DNA of 64,000 bases, taken from positions 1 through 64,000 of the forward strand of contig NZ_AEWI01000007.1 in assembly GCF_000191885.1 (NCBI RefSeq). The letters are read 5' to 3'. The notes below the pieces were generated by a model, which was not told where the DNA came from, made no database searches, and was given only the letters and a program-made list of their open reading frames with translations. This document shows, in pieces, positions 45,299-53,138 of this stretch (the first letter of the stretch is position 1; the number at the start of each line of letters is the position of its first letter). This stretch comes from Anaerophaga thermohalophila DSM 12881. Lineage in GTDB: Bacteria > Bacteroidota > Bacteroidia > Bacteroidales > Marinilabiliaceae. The position numbers and the translations under genes were made by a program.

Positions 45299-45346
45299 AA
45301 AGGAGAACTGTCCTGATTTTTTAACATTGGACAGTTCTCCTTTTTC
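45299..45346 (+). terminator. Rho-independent terminator after amidase
   Basis: Perfect 15-bp stem AAAGGAGAACTGTCC / GGACAGTTCTCCTTT with a 15-nt loop and a T run. The following gene must have its own promoter in 45347-45503, where no exact TAnnTTTG element was found. Confidence 0.85.
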
Positions 45347-45503
45347 TATTCATCACAATATCAGTATTTATTATTTTTTTAATAAATAAAGACAATTTGA
45401 CTTGATATTTGTGTTTTTATTTTGTAATTTTCGTTGATGTAATGTTGTCATACAACAATACGTGTGTTCAATAATTTATTTGTTAAGCTTAAAATTTATA
45501 ACT

Positions 45504-46901
45504 ATGAAAAGGTTTACTACATTAATGATGGTTTTGTTTTTCTTTACTGCAGCTTTTGCTCAGACAGAAGTTGTGGTTGAAGAACTTTGGAATGACTCTA
45601 AATACGCCAATGGCGGAGAGGATCCTCTCCTAGGTGTATGGGCGGATGGGGATGCACCATCCTGGATGGGGAGTACAACTGAGCGGGGAATGGCTCAGAT
45701 TGATGATAAGATTTACATCCCTTCACGTAATGGAGGAAGTTTTATTGTTGTGCTTGATGCTCTTACAGGAAGCCAGTTGGGGACAATTACGTTACCGACA
45801 GATCCCGTTTCAGGAGGTACTTTTCCAATCAATTCTATTGCCAAAACCGCCTCAGGTAATTTGTTGATTTGTAATTTGGCTGCAAATACACAGGCGGTTG
45901 AGGATCCTGAAGCTGATCCGGTTGTGCCAACCGGGCAATTTAAAGTATATCATATTGAGTTGAATGCTGCCGGAGATAATTATACTAATATCACCACTGT
46001 GGTGAACTGGCACAATTATGGGGATACTGAGCATCCGGCTTTCCGACTTGGTGACGGCATTGCTTTTTATGGTGATGTAGCCGATGGTTCAAAGGGATAT
46101 CTTATTACTGCTGCCGCTAGTAGTGACTTTGTTCTGCGCTGGGATGTTACCAATGGTACTTTCGAAACTGATCCAACTATTTTCCAGTTGGCCGATTCCA
46201 ATCCTCCGCCTGCAGACGGTGATCCTGTGAATTTGGGTACTGCACCTCAGTGTTTCGCGTATTCTGATAACCTGGTCATTATTGATGGGAAAGATCTTTT
46301 TCCTGCCGTTTATGATATGACGGGTCAGATGATTGCTACTTTCGGTGAGCAGACTCCTATACAGGGTAATGGAAATGGTGTGGCTTATTTTACGCTCGAA
46401 GGTCGTTCTTTTGTGGTTTGTTCAAGTACGGTTTGGACAACTACTCCTAGTAATGCGTTCCAGCTTTTTGAATTGGTGAATGGCAACTGGGAGGAGGCTG
46501 TTTCAATTGCTATGCTACCGGCAGAAGGATTATCATCTTCAGGAGTTAGTAATTCATCTTTCATTTATCCTGTGGCTGTTGATGTAGTTGGTTCCGAGGC
46601 TTATGTTTATGTTATGGCTGCTAATTCCGGAATAGCTGGTTTTAAAGTTACATTAGCTGAAGGTACTGCTATTGGTGACAAACCAATGAGTGATATTTCT
46701 TTGTATCCAAATCCCGCAACAGAGGTTATTCATTTTTCTGAGGAAATGGTTTCTGTCAAGGTTTACGATATGACAGGAAAATTGGTTAAAGAGGTCTTGA
46801 ATACCAATCGTTTGGAAGTTTCCGAACTGAAGGGAATTTATTTAATTAATGCCGTAGATAATAAGGGTAATATCCTTCGTAATAAGGTAGTAATTCAATA
46901 A
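45504..46901 (+). CDS. Secreted propeller protein (DUF4623-like) with T9SS tail
   Basis: The start at 45504 gives a clean signal peptide (MKRFTTLMMVLFFFTAAFAQ) and 465 aa; an upstream in-frame start adds only a poor 14-residue tail. The body has repeats such as MAQIDDKIYIPSRNGGSFIV and TASGNLLICNLAANTQ, typical of DUF4623-type propellers, then a T9SS domain (ISLYPNPATEVIHFSE to VVIQ). The core resembles the C-terminal half of the DUF5018 protein at 61.3 kb (AGNILICNLAPNDG), so both SusC/D loci carry a related propeller. Probably surface-exposed; the function is unknown. It is bounded by terminators on both sides, so it is a single-gene unit. Confidence 0.78.
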   Translation: MKRFTTLMMVLFFFTAAFAQTEVVVEELWNDSKYANGGEDPLLGVWADGDAPSWMGSTTERGMAQIDDKIYIPSRNGGSFIVVLDALTGSQLGTITLPTDPVSGGTFPINSIAKTASGNLLICNLAANTQAVEDPEADPVVPTGQFKVYHIELNAAGDNYTNITTVVNWHNYGDTEHPAFRLGDGIAFYGDVADGSKGYLITAAASSDFVLRWDVTNGTFETDPTIFQLADSNPPPADGDPVNLGTAPQCFAYSDNLVIIDGKDLFPAVYDMTGQMIATFGEQTPIQGNGNGVAYFTLEGRSFVVCSSTVWTTTPSNAFQLFELVNGNWEEAVSIAMLPAEGLSSSGVSNSSFIYPVAVDVVGSEAYVYVMAANSGIAGFKVTLAEGTAIGDKPMSDISLYPNPATEVIHFSEEMVSVKVYDMTGKLVKEVLNTNRLEVSELKGIYLINAVDNKGNILRNKVVIQ

Positions 46902-46929
46902 GAAGTAATTCTTCTTTTATTGTGTAAGA

Positions 46930-46957
46930 GGGGCGTTCTGAGGAATGCCCCTTTTTT
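46930..46957 (+). terminator. Rho-independent terminator after DUF4623-like gene
   Basis: Stem GGGGCGTTC / GAATGCCCC with loop TGAG and six T residues. It marks the end of the first SusC/D locus. Confidence 0.85.
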
Positions 46958-47023
46958 GTAATGGTTGGTGTTATGTGATATTCGCAGTGTTTTTAATCAT
47001 TATTATGTTGTGGAAGCTTTTAG

Positions 47024-47196
47024 TTAGTGCCTGTCCATAAAGGTTTTTAACCCAACAAAAGACAAATGCTGGATTCCGTTTCTGGCGCGTTTGCACACCA
47101 GCAATGATATCGGGGCAGGCATTGCATCTGACACCTCTGATGAGGCACATGATTGATTTGTTACAACTTTTTCTGACTTTACAGACGGCTGGTTAG
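47024..47196 (-). repeat. Fold-back element E4 overlapping sugar transferase 3' end
   Basis: E-family copy. Its left end TTAGTGCCTGTCCATAAAGG and right end (minus strand CTAACCAGCCGTCTGTAAAG) mirror each other. Read on the minus strand it aligns with E2 (AAGTTGTAACAAATCATGTG). The right 18 bp include the last codons and the TAA stop of the sugar transferase. Confidence 0.7.
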
Positions 47197-47862
47197 TTTT
47201 TGGGGTGCATTTTTATGAGTATTGTCTTTGTGGATGGAGAATAAATACAATATTCCCTTTTTTGTGATGTATAATAATGTTTCTATGATTATTTTTATGT
47301 TTTTAAACCAGCTTGGATCATTAAGGTACAAGAGATCATATTTAAGTCTTTCTTTCATCTCTTCAATATTGCTTGCATAACCATATTTAATCATTCCAAG
47401 GGAAGTAAGCCCGGGTTTTGTGGTTAGTAAAATATTATATTCGGGAGCTTCTTTTCTGAGTTTTTCTGCAAAATAAGGTCTTTCTGGTCGTGGTCCAACA
47501 AGAGACATGTCCCCTTTCAATACATTCCAGAACTGGGGTAGTTCATCCAGATGCAGGTGCCTCAAAATATGCCCTGCTTTTGTGATTCGATCGTCCGTTG
47601 CATGTGAAAGTGTAGGACCGTTTTTTTCAGCATGCTGGATCATGGTCCTGAATTTGTAGAGTATGAAGGGCTTTCCATTTTTTCCAAGTCTCGTTTGTTT
47701 ATAAATGATTGGTCCCTTTGAACTGTGTTTAATTAATATTGAAATGAGAGGCAATAACAGTACTGTTATTGACAGCCCGATTATCGCTCCAACTTTATCA
47801 AGTAAGAAATTCGAAGCTTTCCATATAATTGACCTTTTGTGAGTTTCTTGAATTGCTGACAT
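47179..47862 (-). CDS. Undecaprenyl-phosphate sugar phosphotransferase (bacterial sugar transferase)
   Basis: A 227-aa inner-membrane initiating glycosyl-1-phosphate transferase. One N-terminal hydrophobic segment (about 24-44, IGLSITVLLLPLISIL) is followed by the family core: KFRTMIQHAEKNGP, LRHLHLDELPQFWNVLKGDMSLVGPRPERP and the C-terminal KPGLTSLGMIKYG. It starts an exopolysaccharide or O-antigen repeat on undecaprenyl phosphate. No other polysaccharide biosynthesis genes lie nearby, so it is isolated between the two SusC/D loci. The last residues (QKLTSRL) and the stop codon are contributed by fold-back element E4, so the original C-terminus has been replaced or shortened. The catalytic core is intact. 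Confidence 0.9.
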   Translation of the reverse strand: MSAIQETHKRSIIWKASNFLLDKVGAIIGLSITVLLLPLISILIKHSSKGPIIYKQTRLGKNGKPFILYKFRTMIQHAEKNGPTLSHATDDRITKAGHILRHLHLDELPQFWNVLKGDMSLVGPRPERPYFAEKLRKEAPEYNILLTTKPGLTSLGMIKYGYASNIEEMKERLKYDLLYLNDPSWFKNIKIIIETLLYITKKGILYLFSIHKDNTHKNAPQKLTSRL

Positions 47863-47892
47863 TTTAAAGTACCTGGATTTAAGTTCTTTAAA

Positions 47893-48141
47893 GAGCCGGT
47901 CTAAAAAGCATCATTGTTGTTTTAAATTTTTGAAACGAACATGAATTTTGGATGACCAAATTTTCAAAAAGGCATAAACAAAATTGGCTGATGCCGATCT
48001 TCTGATTCATCGTGCGTTCCATCAGACCAATAATTTATACAAATTTTGTGCTGATGAATCCTCATTAACAATGGGTTAACTCCGGAACAATAATTTTAAA
48101 CGCCTTGATTTTGACAAAAATATGCTTCTTATGCCACGCTC
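47893..48141 (-). repeat. MITE-like element B4 carrying a type C repeat
   Basis: A 249-bp element from GAGCCGGTCTAAAAAGCATC to ATGCTTCTTATGCCACGCTC, flanked by TTTAAA (47887-47892) and TTTAAT (48142-48147). It contains a type C repeat (about 47935-48050) in reverse orientation and is the closest relative of B3. Confidence 0.8.
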
Positions 48142-48459
48142 TTTAATAAATATTTTCATAAACTATCTTGAAGGAATTTATGTGCTTTGTTGGTAAATGT
48201 TCTTGGAACCTGAATTAGGAGGGTTTTACAAACATGCAAACAAATCTCTTTCTCTTTTTTACTTTTATTTTGTAAAATTCATAACTTGTTGTATCTCTCG
48301 AAAGATAACATGTATTACAAACATACAACATATTGGTTCCAATTACAAAAAATGCTGCATAAAACAGCACTTCCCTATGTTAATACCTCTATTGATCGAT
48401 TGGTAATAAAAAACAAAAATATGCTTTTTATATCATATTTTAAATAAAACAGAATAGTC

Positions 48460-48570
48460 TTTCTCTTTTTAGATGTAATGCATCTTATATGATGTAAAAT
48501 AATTAAAAGATGTTTGTGCTTTTAAAATTTAACATTAATTTTGAATTCTGTAATATGTAATACAAAAATA
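48460..48570 (+). promoter_or_regulatory. Second copy of the paired-palindrome promoter block
   Basis: Homologous to 24545-24655 along its length. AGATGTAATGCATCT dyad at 48471-48485, TTG at 48514-48516, 19 nt, TAATTTTG at 48536-48543 and TGTAATACA at 48556-48564; the palindromes are again 82 bp apart. The nearest downstream gene is the phosphoesterase at 49195, about 640 nt away across repeats, so the promoter may be an orphan. Confidence 0.55.
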
Positions 48571-48699
48571 TGCTTTTTATATCGCACTCACTAATGAAAT
48601 GAGCATGACATGGTTTCTCCCAATAAGAATATGTATAAACACCATCTAACCTCTAATCATCAAAGAAACCAAAAACAGTGAACAGATTCTTTGTCGTTA

Positions 48700-48895
48700 C
48701 CTCCTCAGAATGACATTAGACAGTCTGTCATTCTGAGCGGAGCGAAAAATCTCATAAGTGGCAAAGAGTCTTTGAATGATAAAAAACGACGAAAGGAACG
48801 TGTTGTAACAAGAGAAAGATTCTTCGTCGTGCCTCCTCAGAATGACACTGAGCGCTCTGTCATTCTGAGCGGAGTTAAGAATCTAACATCAATTA
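48700..48895 (+). repeat. Pair of GTCATTCTGAG hairpin repeats
   Basis: Two units, each CCTCAGAATGACA, a 10-nt loop (about 48718-48727 and 48847-48856), then TGTCATTCTGAGCGGAG, forming strong hairpins, separated by about 110 bp containing AGATTCTTCGTCGTG. This is a well-known kind of interspersed repeat in many bacterial genomes. Confidence 0.7.
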
Positions 48896-48951
48896 AAGTA
48901 TGATAAATTGCATCAGACCAATAACTTATGCTAATTTTATACGGATAAAAA

Positions 48952-49080
48952 TGTTAGGATTGTTAGGATTGTTAAATTGTTAGTTAATGTAATAAAACTT
49001 AGAGCAGTCTAACAACTAACACATTAACAACTAACACATTAACAATATTAACAACTTTAACAATTCTAACAGCCGTAACA
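48952..49080 (+). repeat. GTTAGGATT / TAACAA tandem inverted tract
   Basis: GTTAGGATT units and TTGTTAGTTAATG on the left, then a short core (TAAAACTTAGAGCAGTC), then many TAACAACTAACACAT and TTAACAA units on the right, which are the complement of the left. The layout (short tandem units in inverted arms around a core) resembles elements F1 and F2 with a different unit. Confidence 0.6.
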
Positions 49081-49097
49081 ATTTATTAAAAGTAAGA

Positions 49098-49197
49098 TAA
49101 AACAAGCATGACAACGTTTTGCCACAACAAGAAGATGTATAAAATCAAGCATGCGAGTTCCATCAGACCAATAACTTAGACTAATTTTATACTGATG
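49098..49197 (-). repeat. Type A repeat A10 overlapping a start codon
   Basis: Complete copy in minus orientation (AAACAAGCATGACAACG to TAATTTTATACTGATG). The terminal ATG is the annotated start at 49195 of the phosphoesterase gene, as with A6 at 32385. Confidence 0.7.
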
Positions 49198-51096
49198 AAA
49201 GTAAAACCCATAAATAAATTACAAAAGTCAATGAGAGAACTGTTTTCTTTCTTATTATTTATTGCCATAGCTTTTTCAGCCTGCAATTCTGATTCTGAAA
49301 CGTTGCGAATTGCTCATCTTACCGACATTCACGTATCTCCAGGGTCGGAGGCAGAGAAAAATCTTGATCTGGTAGTGGATGATATTAATGCACTGCAACC
49401 TGACTTTGTAGTGGTAACCGGTGATTTGACCAATACCGGTTCCAATGCGGAGCTTCTGGCTGTAAAAAAAGTGTTGGACAGGCTTACTGTGCCTTATTAT
49501 ACAATACCTGGAAATCATGAAACCAATTGGTCGGAATCGGCCGGATTGATGTTTAATGAGCTCTGGAGGAAGGACAGATTTGTTTTCAGCACCGATGATT
49601 ACTTGTTTGTTGGATTCAATACCGGTCCTTACATGAAGATGGGCGACGGACATGTGAAACAGGAAGACCTGAAATGGCTTGAAAGAGTGCTCAATAGTGA
49701 TGAGAACAAGGATAAAGTTCTGATTGCTATGGCACATTATCCGTTGGCCGATGGTTTGGACAATTGGCCTGATGTTGTGGATATTCTTAAAAAACATGAT
49801 TGTAAACTTGATTTATGTGGCCATGGGCACAGACTTAAACTCTTGAACTTTGAGGGAATTCCCGGCATTATGGGACGCTCTCTCGTTACTTCTCAATTCG
49901 ACGATCCCGGATTCACCTTGTTAGAACTATGGAATGACAGTGTTTTTGTTTTTAATAAAGAGCCTGGGGAAAGTAAAAGAGAGCCCTTTTTCGCTTTCAA
50001 CTTGTTATCTCCCGATACATTGGAGACAATTCCCGTGTCAACACGTCCCGATTATTCTGTTAATTCAAAATATCCTGATGTACAAGTAGAATTTGAATTA
50101 AAAGATACCGCTTCCATCTTCACCGGGCCCTGTCTGATTAATGACTCAATACTGGTTTATGGCAACTCCCTTGGATATATCAAAGGTTTAAGAATTGCTG
50201 ATAAAAAGGTGATTTGGGAGCACCGATACAGCGGCGCACTTTATTCGACGCCGGTTACCAATGGTGAAGTGGTGGCTTTCGGGAATGTCGAAGGCGAGAT
50301 TGTCGGGCTGAACGTATCTGATGGTAGCGAAGTATGGAGCGTTAATGCAGGGACTCCTGTACTTGCCGAAGGTATTGTTGAAAACGATGCGCTTTATATC
50401 GGAGGTGGTCATTCCGGGTTCTTCAAAATAGATATATCGGATGGTTCTGTTCTCTGGAAATACAACGATATAGACGGACTGGTACAGGGTAAACCGGCAC
50501 TGGGCAACAAGGAAGTGGTGTTTGGCGCCTGGGACAGGCATCTTTACAGCCTCGATAAAGAAACAGGGTCGTTGAGATGGAAATGGAACAATGGCACTTC
50601 CGTGAAACTTTATTCTCCCGGCAATATAAATCCTGTTATTTCTAACGGGAAAGTTTTCATTGTTGCCCCCGACCGGTACATGACGGCCATCGATCTGGAA
50701 ACAGGGAAGCAGTTATGGCGAACAAACGAGCATCAGGTACGAGAGTCCATGGGTATTAGTTCCGACGGAACGCAGGTTTATGCCAAACTGATGAACGATT
50801 CCATCATAGCCGTGTCCTCCCTGACAGCTATTCCAAAGACATTGTGGACCATCGACGCGGGTATTGGCTACGACCATAATCCGTGTCCGCTTGTCGCCGG
50901 CCACAAGTGGGTTGCCGGGGCTACCAAAAACGGACTGGTCACGGTTGTCTCGTCCGATGGAGAACAGGTTTTATGGAAATACAAAGCCGGCAATTCTTCG
51001 ATAAACAAAATAGTGACTGACGATGAGGGGAACCTCTGGATAACCTTAATGGAAGGCAAGGTCATGAAACTTCGACATCCCATGAATATGAGATAG
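49195..51096 (+). CDS. Metallophosphoesterase lipoprotein fused to PQQ-type beta-propeller
   Basis: A 633-aa protein. The first ATG lies in repeat A10; an internal ATG at 49231 (MRELFSFLLFIAIAFSAC) gives a more ordinary lipoprotein signal with lipobox AFSAC and may be the real start. The calcineurin-like domain (about 38-240) shows TDIHVSPG, VVTGDLTN, IPGNHETN, MAHYPLAD and CGHGHRLK, so all metal ligands are present. Residues about 300-630 form a PQQ_2-like propeller with repeated GSVLWKYNDIDG and GSLRWKWNNG blades. It would hydrolyse a phosphomonoester or diester at the membrane. Beside NamZ and D-lactate dehydrogenase genes it may process phosphorylated wall sugars; that is inference. Confidence 0.87.
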   Translation: MKVKPINKLQKSMRELFSFLLFIAIAFSACNSDSETLRIAHLTDIHVSPGSEAEKNLDLVVDDINALQPDFVVVTGDLTNTGSNAELLAVKKVLDRLTVPYYTIPGNHETNWSESAGLMFNELWRKDRFVFSTDDYLFVGFNTGPYMKMGDGHVKQEDLKWLERVLNSDENKDKVLIAMAHYPLADGLDNWPDVVDILKKHDCKLDLCGHGHRLKLLNFEGIPGIMGRSLVTSQFDDPGFTLLELWNDSVFVFNKEPGESKREPFFAFNLLSPDTLETIPVSTRPDYSVNSKYPDVQVEFELKDTASIFTGPCLINDSILVYGNSLGYIKGLRIADKKVIWEHRYSGALYSTPVTNGEVVAFGNVEGEIVGLNVSDGSEVWSVNAGTPVLAEGIVENDALYIGGGHSGFFKIDISDGSVLWKYNDIDGLVQGKPALGNKEVVFGAWDRHLYSLDKETGSLRWKWNNGTSVKLYSPGNINPVISNGKVFIVAPDRYMTAIDLETGKQLWRTNEHQVRESMGISSDGTQVYAKLMNDSIIAVSSLTAIPKTLWTIDAGIGYDHNPCPLVAGHKWVAGATKNGLVTVVSSDGEQVLWKYKAGNSSINKIVTDDEGNLWITLMEGKVMKLRHPMNMR

Positions 51097-51167
51097 AGAG
51101 AGTTAATTTATTTTTAAAAAACAGTTAAATTATGACATACTGAGAGAAATAAATGGATATAATTACT

Positions 51168-51308
51168 GAGCCCAGTCTAAAAAGCATCTTTGTTGCCAAA
51201 CTCGTTGGTGTCTTAAATTTTTTCATCCTCATTAACAATACGTTAACTCCGGCACAAAAATTTAAAACGCCTGGATTTTGACAAAAGCATGCTTTTTATA
51301 CTACACTC
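51168..51308 (-). repeat. MITE-like element B2 with perfect 6-bp target duplication
   Basis: A 141-bp element from GAGCCCAGTCTAAAAAGCAT to GCTTTTTATACTACACTC, flanked by ATTACT on both sides (51162-51167 and 51309-51314). The interior (CATTAACAATACGTTAACTCC) is the reverse complement of B1. A partial type A copy lies further on at 51438-51490; the gap 51097-51507 holds no gene. Confidence 0.85.
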
Positions 51309-51507
51309 ATTACTAAAGCAGAATTTCGGATGGAAATCAGAATAGTATCATTCAGTACTATTTTTATTATTATCGCAAAAGGCCTCTTCGGTTGACCTTT
51401 TTGTGATTTTTGTCGTTTGTATTTGTAAATTACTAAGATGAAACGAGCATGACAAGGTTTGTCACAACATAAAATATGTACAAATTCTCGAATTAAAATA
51501 TTGAGCT

Positions 51508-52674
51508 ATGAGCAATATTAAAATGATTTTGGTAATGATTCTTTTTCTGGGTTGTACTACCTCCCACGCCCAAAAAGTAATCGTGGGAGCCGAGCGCACA
51601 TCGGAATATTTTCCGCTTTTGGAAAATCAACGGATTGCTGTGTTTTCCAATCATACCGGACTGGTTGGAGATAAACACCTGGTCGATTTTTTGTTGGAAA
51701 ACAATTTTGATGTCATTGGTATATTTGCTCCCGAACATGGTTTTAGGGGGACGGCAGATGCCGGTGAACATGTGGCCAATTCGGTGGATGAAAAAACGGG
51801 CCTTCCCATTTTTTCACTGTATGGCGGAAACAAAGAAGGAATTGATGCGAAAATTCTGAATGGTTTTGATGTTTTGCTGGTCGATATTCAGGATGTGGGC
51901 GTGAGGTTTTATACTTATTATATTACCATGGTTAAGTTGATGGATGTTTGTGCACTGAATGATAAGAAGATGATCATTCTTGACCGCCCGAATCCCAACG
52001 GGCATTACGTCGACGGGCCGATACTTGATATGAAACATAAGTCGGGGGTCGGCTGGCTTCCTATTCCGGTTGTTCACGGTATGACGCTTGGTGAACTGGC
52101 AAATATGGTGAACGGTGAAGGATGGCTGCCGGATGGTCGGAAATGCGATCTTGAGGTCATTACCTGTGATAATTATGCACACCAGACATTGTATACTGTT
52201 CCTGTACCGCCCTCACCCAATCTTCCGAACATGAAGTCGATCTACCTCTATCCCTCAACCTGTTATTTCGAGGCTACCCCGGTAAGTCTCGGACGAGGAA
52301 CCTCAAAGCCTTTCCAGGTTTACGGGCATCCCAATATGAAAGGCTATGATTTTAGCTTTACCCCAAGGAGTATGCCGGGCGCCAAAAATCCGCCTCAACT
52401 GAATAAAAAATGTTACGGTGTTGATCTTTCTGATATTCCAAATGAGAAGATTTTTGAAGAAGGCATTGACTTGTCTTATGTGATTGATGCATACAATAAT
52501 TTAAATATGGGAAATCATTTTTTCCGGCCATTCTTTGAAAAACTGATCGGTGTCGATTATGTCCGTGAAATGATTATTCAGGGTAAACCGGCCGAAGAGA
52601 TAGAAGCCATGTGGATTGATGATGTTGAGAAGTTTAAGAAACAAAGAAGACCTTATTTACTTTATGAGGAATAG
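51508..52674 (+). CDS. Second exo-beta-N-acetylmuramidase NamZ homologue (DUF1343)
   Basis: A 388-aa secreted protein with signal peptide MSNIKMILVMILFLGCTTSHAQ (a Cys at 16 could also serve as a weak lipobox). DUF1343 blocks: FSNHTGLVG, FAPEHGFRG with the conserved Glu-His pair, DIQDVGVRFYTY, ILDRPNPNGHYVDGP and VPPSPNLPNMKSIYLYPS. It diverges clearly from the copy at 22 kb (for example NPNGHYVDGP against NPLGGNKFEGP) and is not a recent duplicate, so the two may have different chain-length or substituent preferences. Expected to release MurNAc or a modified MurNAc from denuded glycan. It stands alone between repeat-rich gaps, upstream of the dehydrogenase. Confidence 0.9.
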   Translation: MSNIKMILVMILFLGCTTSHAQKVIVGAERTSEYFPLLENQRIAVFSNHTGLVGDKHLVDFLLENNFDVIGIFAPEHGFRGTADAGEHVANSVDEKTGLPIFSLYGGNKEGIDAKILNGFDVLLVDIQDVGVRFYTYYITMVKLMDVCALNDKKMIILDRPNPNGHYVDGPILDMKHKSGVGWLPIPVVHGMTLGELANMVNGEGWLPDGRKCDLEVITCDNYAHQTLYTVPVPPSPNLPNMKSIYLYPSTCYFEATPVSLGRGTSKPFQVYGHPNMKGYDFSFTPRSMPGAKNPPQLNKKCYGVDLSDIPNEKIFEEGIDLSYVIDAYNNLNMGNHFFRPFFEKLIGVDYVREMIIQGKPAEEIEAMWIDDVEKFKKQRRPYLLYEE

Positions 52675-52731
52675 AAGCTGATGGCTTGAAATTTTGAATG
52701 GATTAATAATTGAGAAAAAAAGAGTGCGGGA

Positions 52732-53000
52732 CAAGTTGTGACAACCTTTGTCATGCTCGTTTCATCAGTATAAAATTAGTCTGAGTTATTGGTCTGATGG
52801 AACTCGCATGATTGATTATATACATGAGTGCAGTATAAAAAGCCTTCAAACTGCTGATTTTTACCATTTTTACCCTGACCCCTAAAGGGGAACTGCTAAA
52901 AATCAGCAGTTTAAAAAAGTCCCCTTTAGGGGATTTAGGGGTCAAAAGGCTTTTTAGACTGCACTCATACATGTTCTTTTGTGCTAAACCTTTCATTCAT
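52732..53000 (+). repeat. Type A repeat A12 interrupted by element B5
   Basis: The type A sequence runs from 52732 (GTTGTGACAACCTTTGTCAT, the tail of one copy) into a second copy that stops at ATACAT (52820-52825) and resumes at ATACATGTTCTTTTGTG (52967 onward). B5 occupies the interval and the ATACAT is duplicated. The rest of the gap to 53138 shows nothing recognisable. Confidence 0.75.
52826..52966 (+). repeat. MITE-like element B5 with ATACAT target duplication
   Basis: A 141-bp element with ends GAGTGCAGTATAAAAAGCCT and, on the other strand, GAGTGCAGTCTAAAAAGCCT. The interior differs from B1 and B2 and is itself an inverted repeat (AAACTGCTGATTTTTA with TAAAAATCAGCAGTTT; CCCCTAAAGGGG with CCCCTTTAGGGG). 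It shows that the same ends can carry different fillings. Confidence 0.85.
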
Positions 53001-53138
53001 CAAATTTTTTCTTTGTGTTTATAGCACTTCTTTAATGTTGCGTTCTCAGCGTAGAATAAAAATTGACAAAACTCATAACACCTCGAAGTCGTATTTAAAC
53101 GCATTCTCCCTCAGCTTTAAATCCAAAAAATAAAGGCT

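Larger units (their letters stand above)
47863..49194. other. 1.3-kb repeat-filled stretch without genes
   Basis: Contents in order: element B4 (47893-48141); AT-rich sequence with TGTATTACA at 48311-48319; a copy of the palindrome-promoter block (48460-48570); a lone right end of a B element ending GCACTC near 48590; a partial type A copy (48594-48640); two GTCATTCTGAG repeats (48700-48895); a short type A end (48908-48950); a GTTAGGATT/AACAATTCTAAC tract (48952-49080); and type A copy A10 (49098-49197). A small open frame at 48691-48903 is repeat-derived. Confidence 0.7.

Noticed and set aside
48691-48903. A 70-codon frame in the repeat-rich gap
   Set aside because: It is made of two GTCATTCTGAG interspersed repeats; the apparent repeated peptide reflects the DNA repeat.
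47863-49194. Possible CRISPR array or tRNA cluster in the long gene-free stretch
   Set aside because: Repeats are of several unrelated kinds, unequal in length and not evenly spaced; no cloverleaf could be drawn and no cas genes are present.
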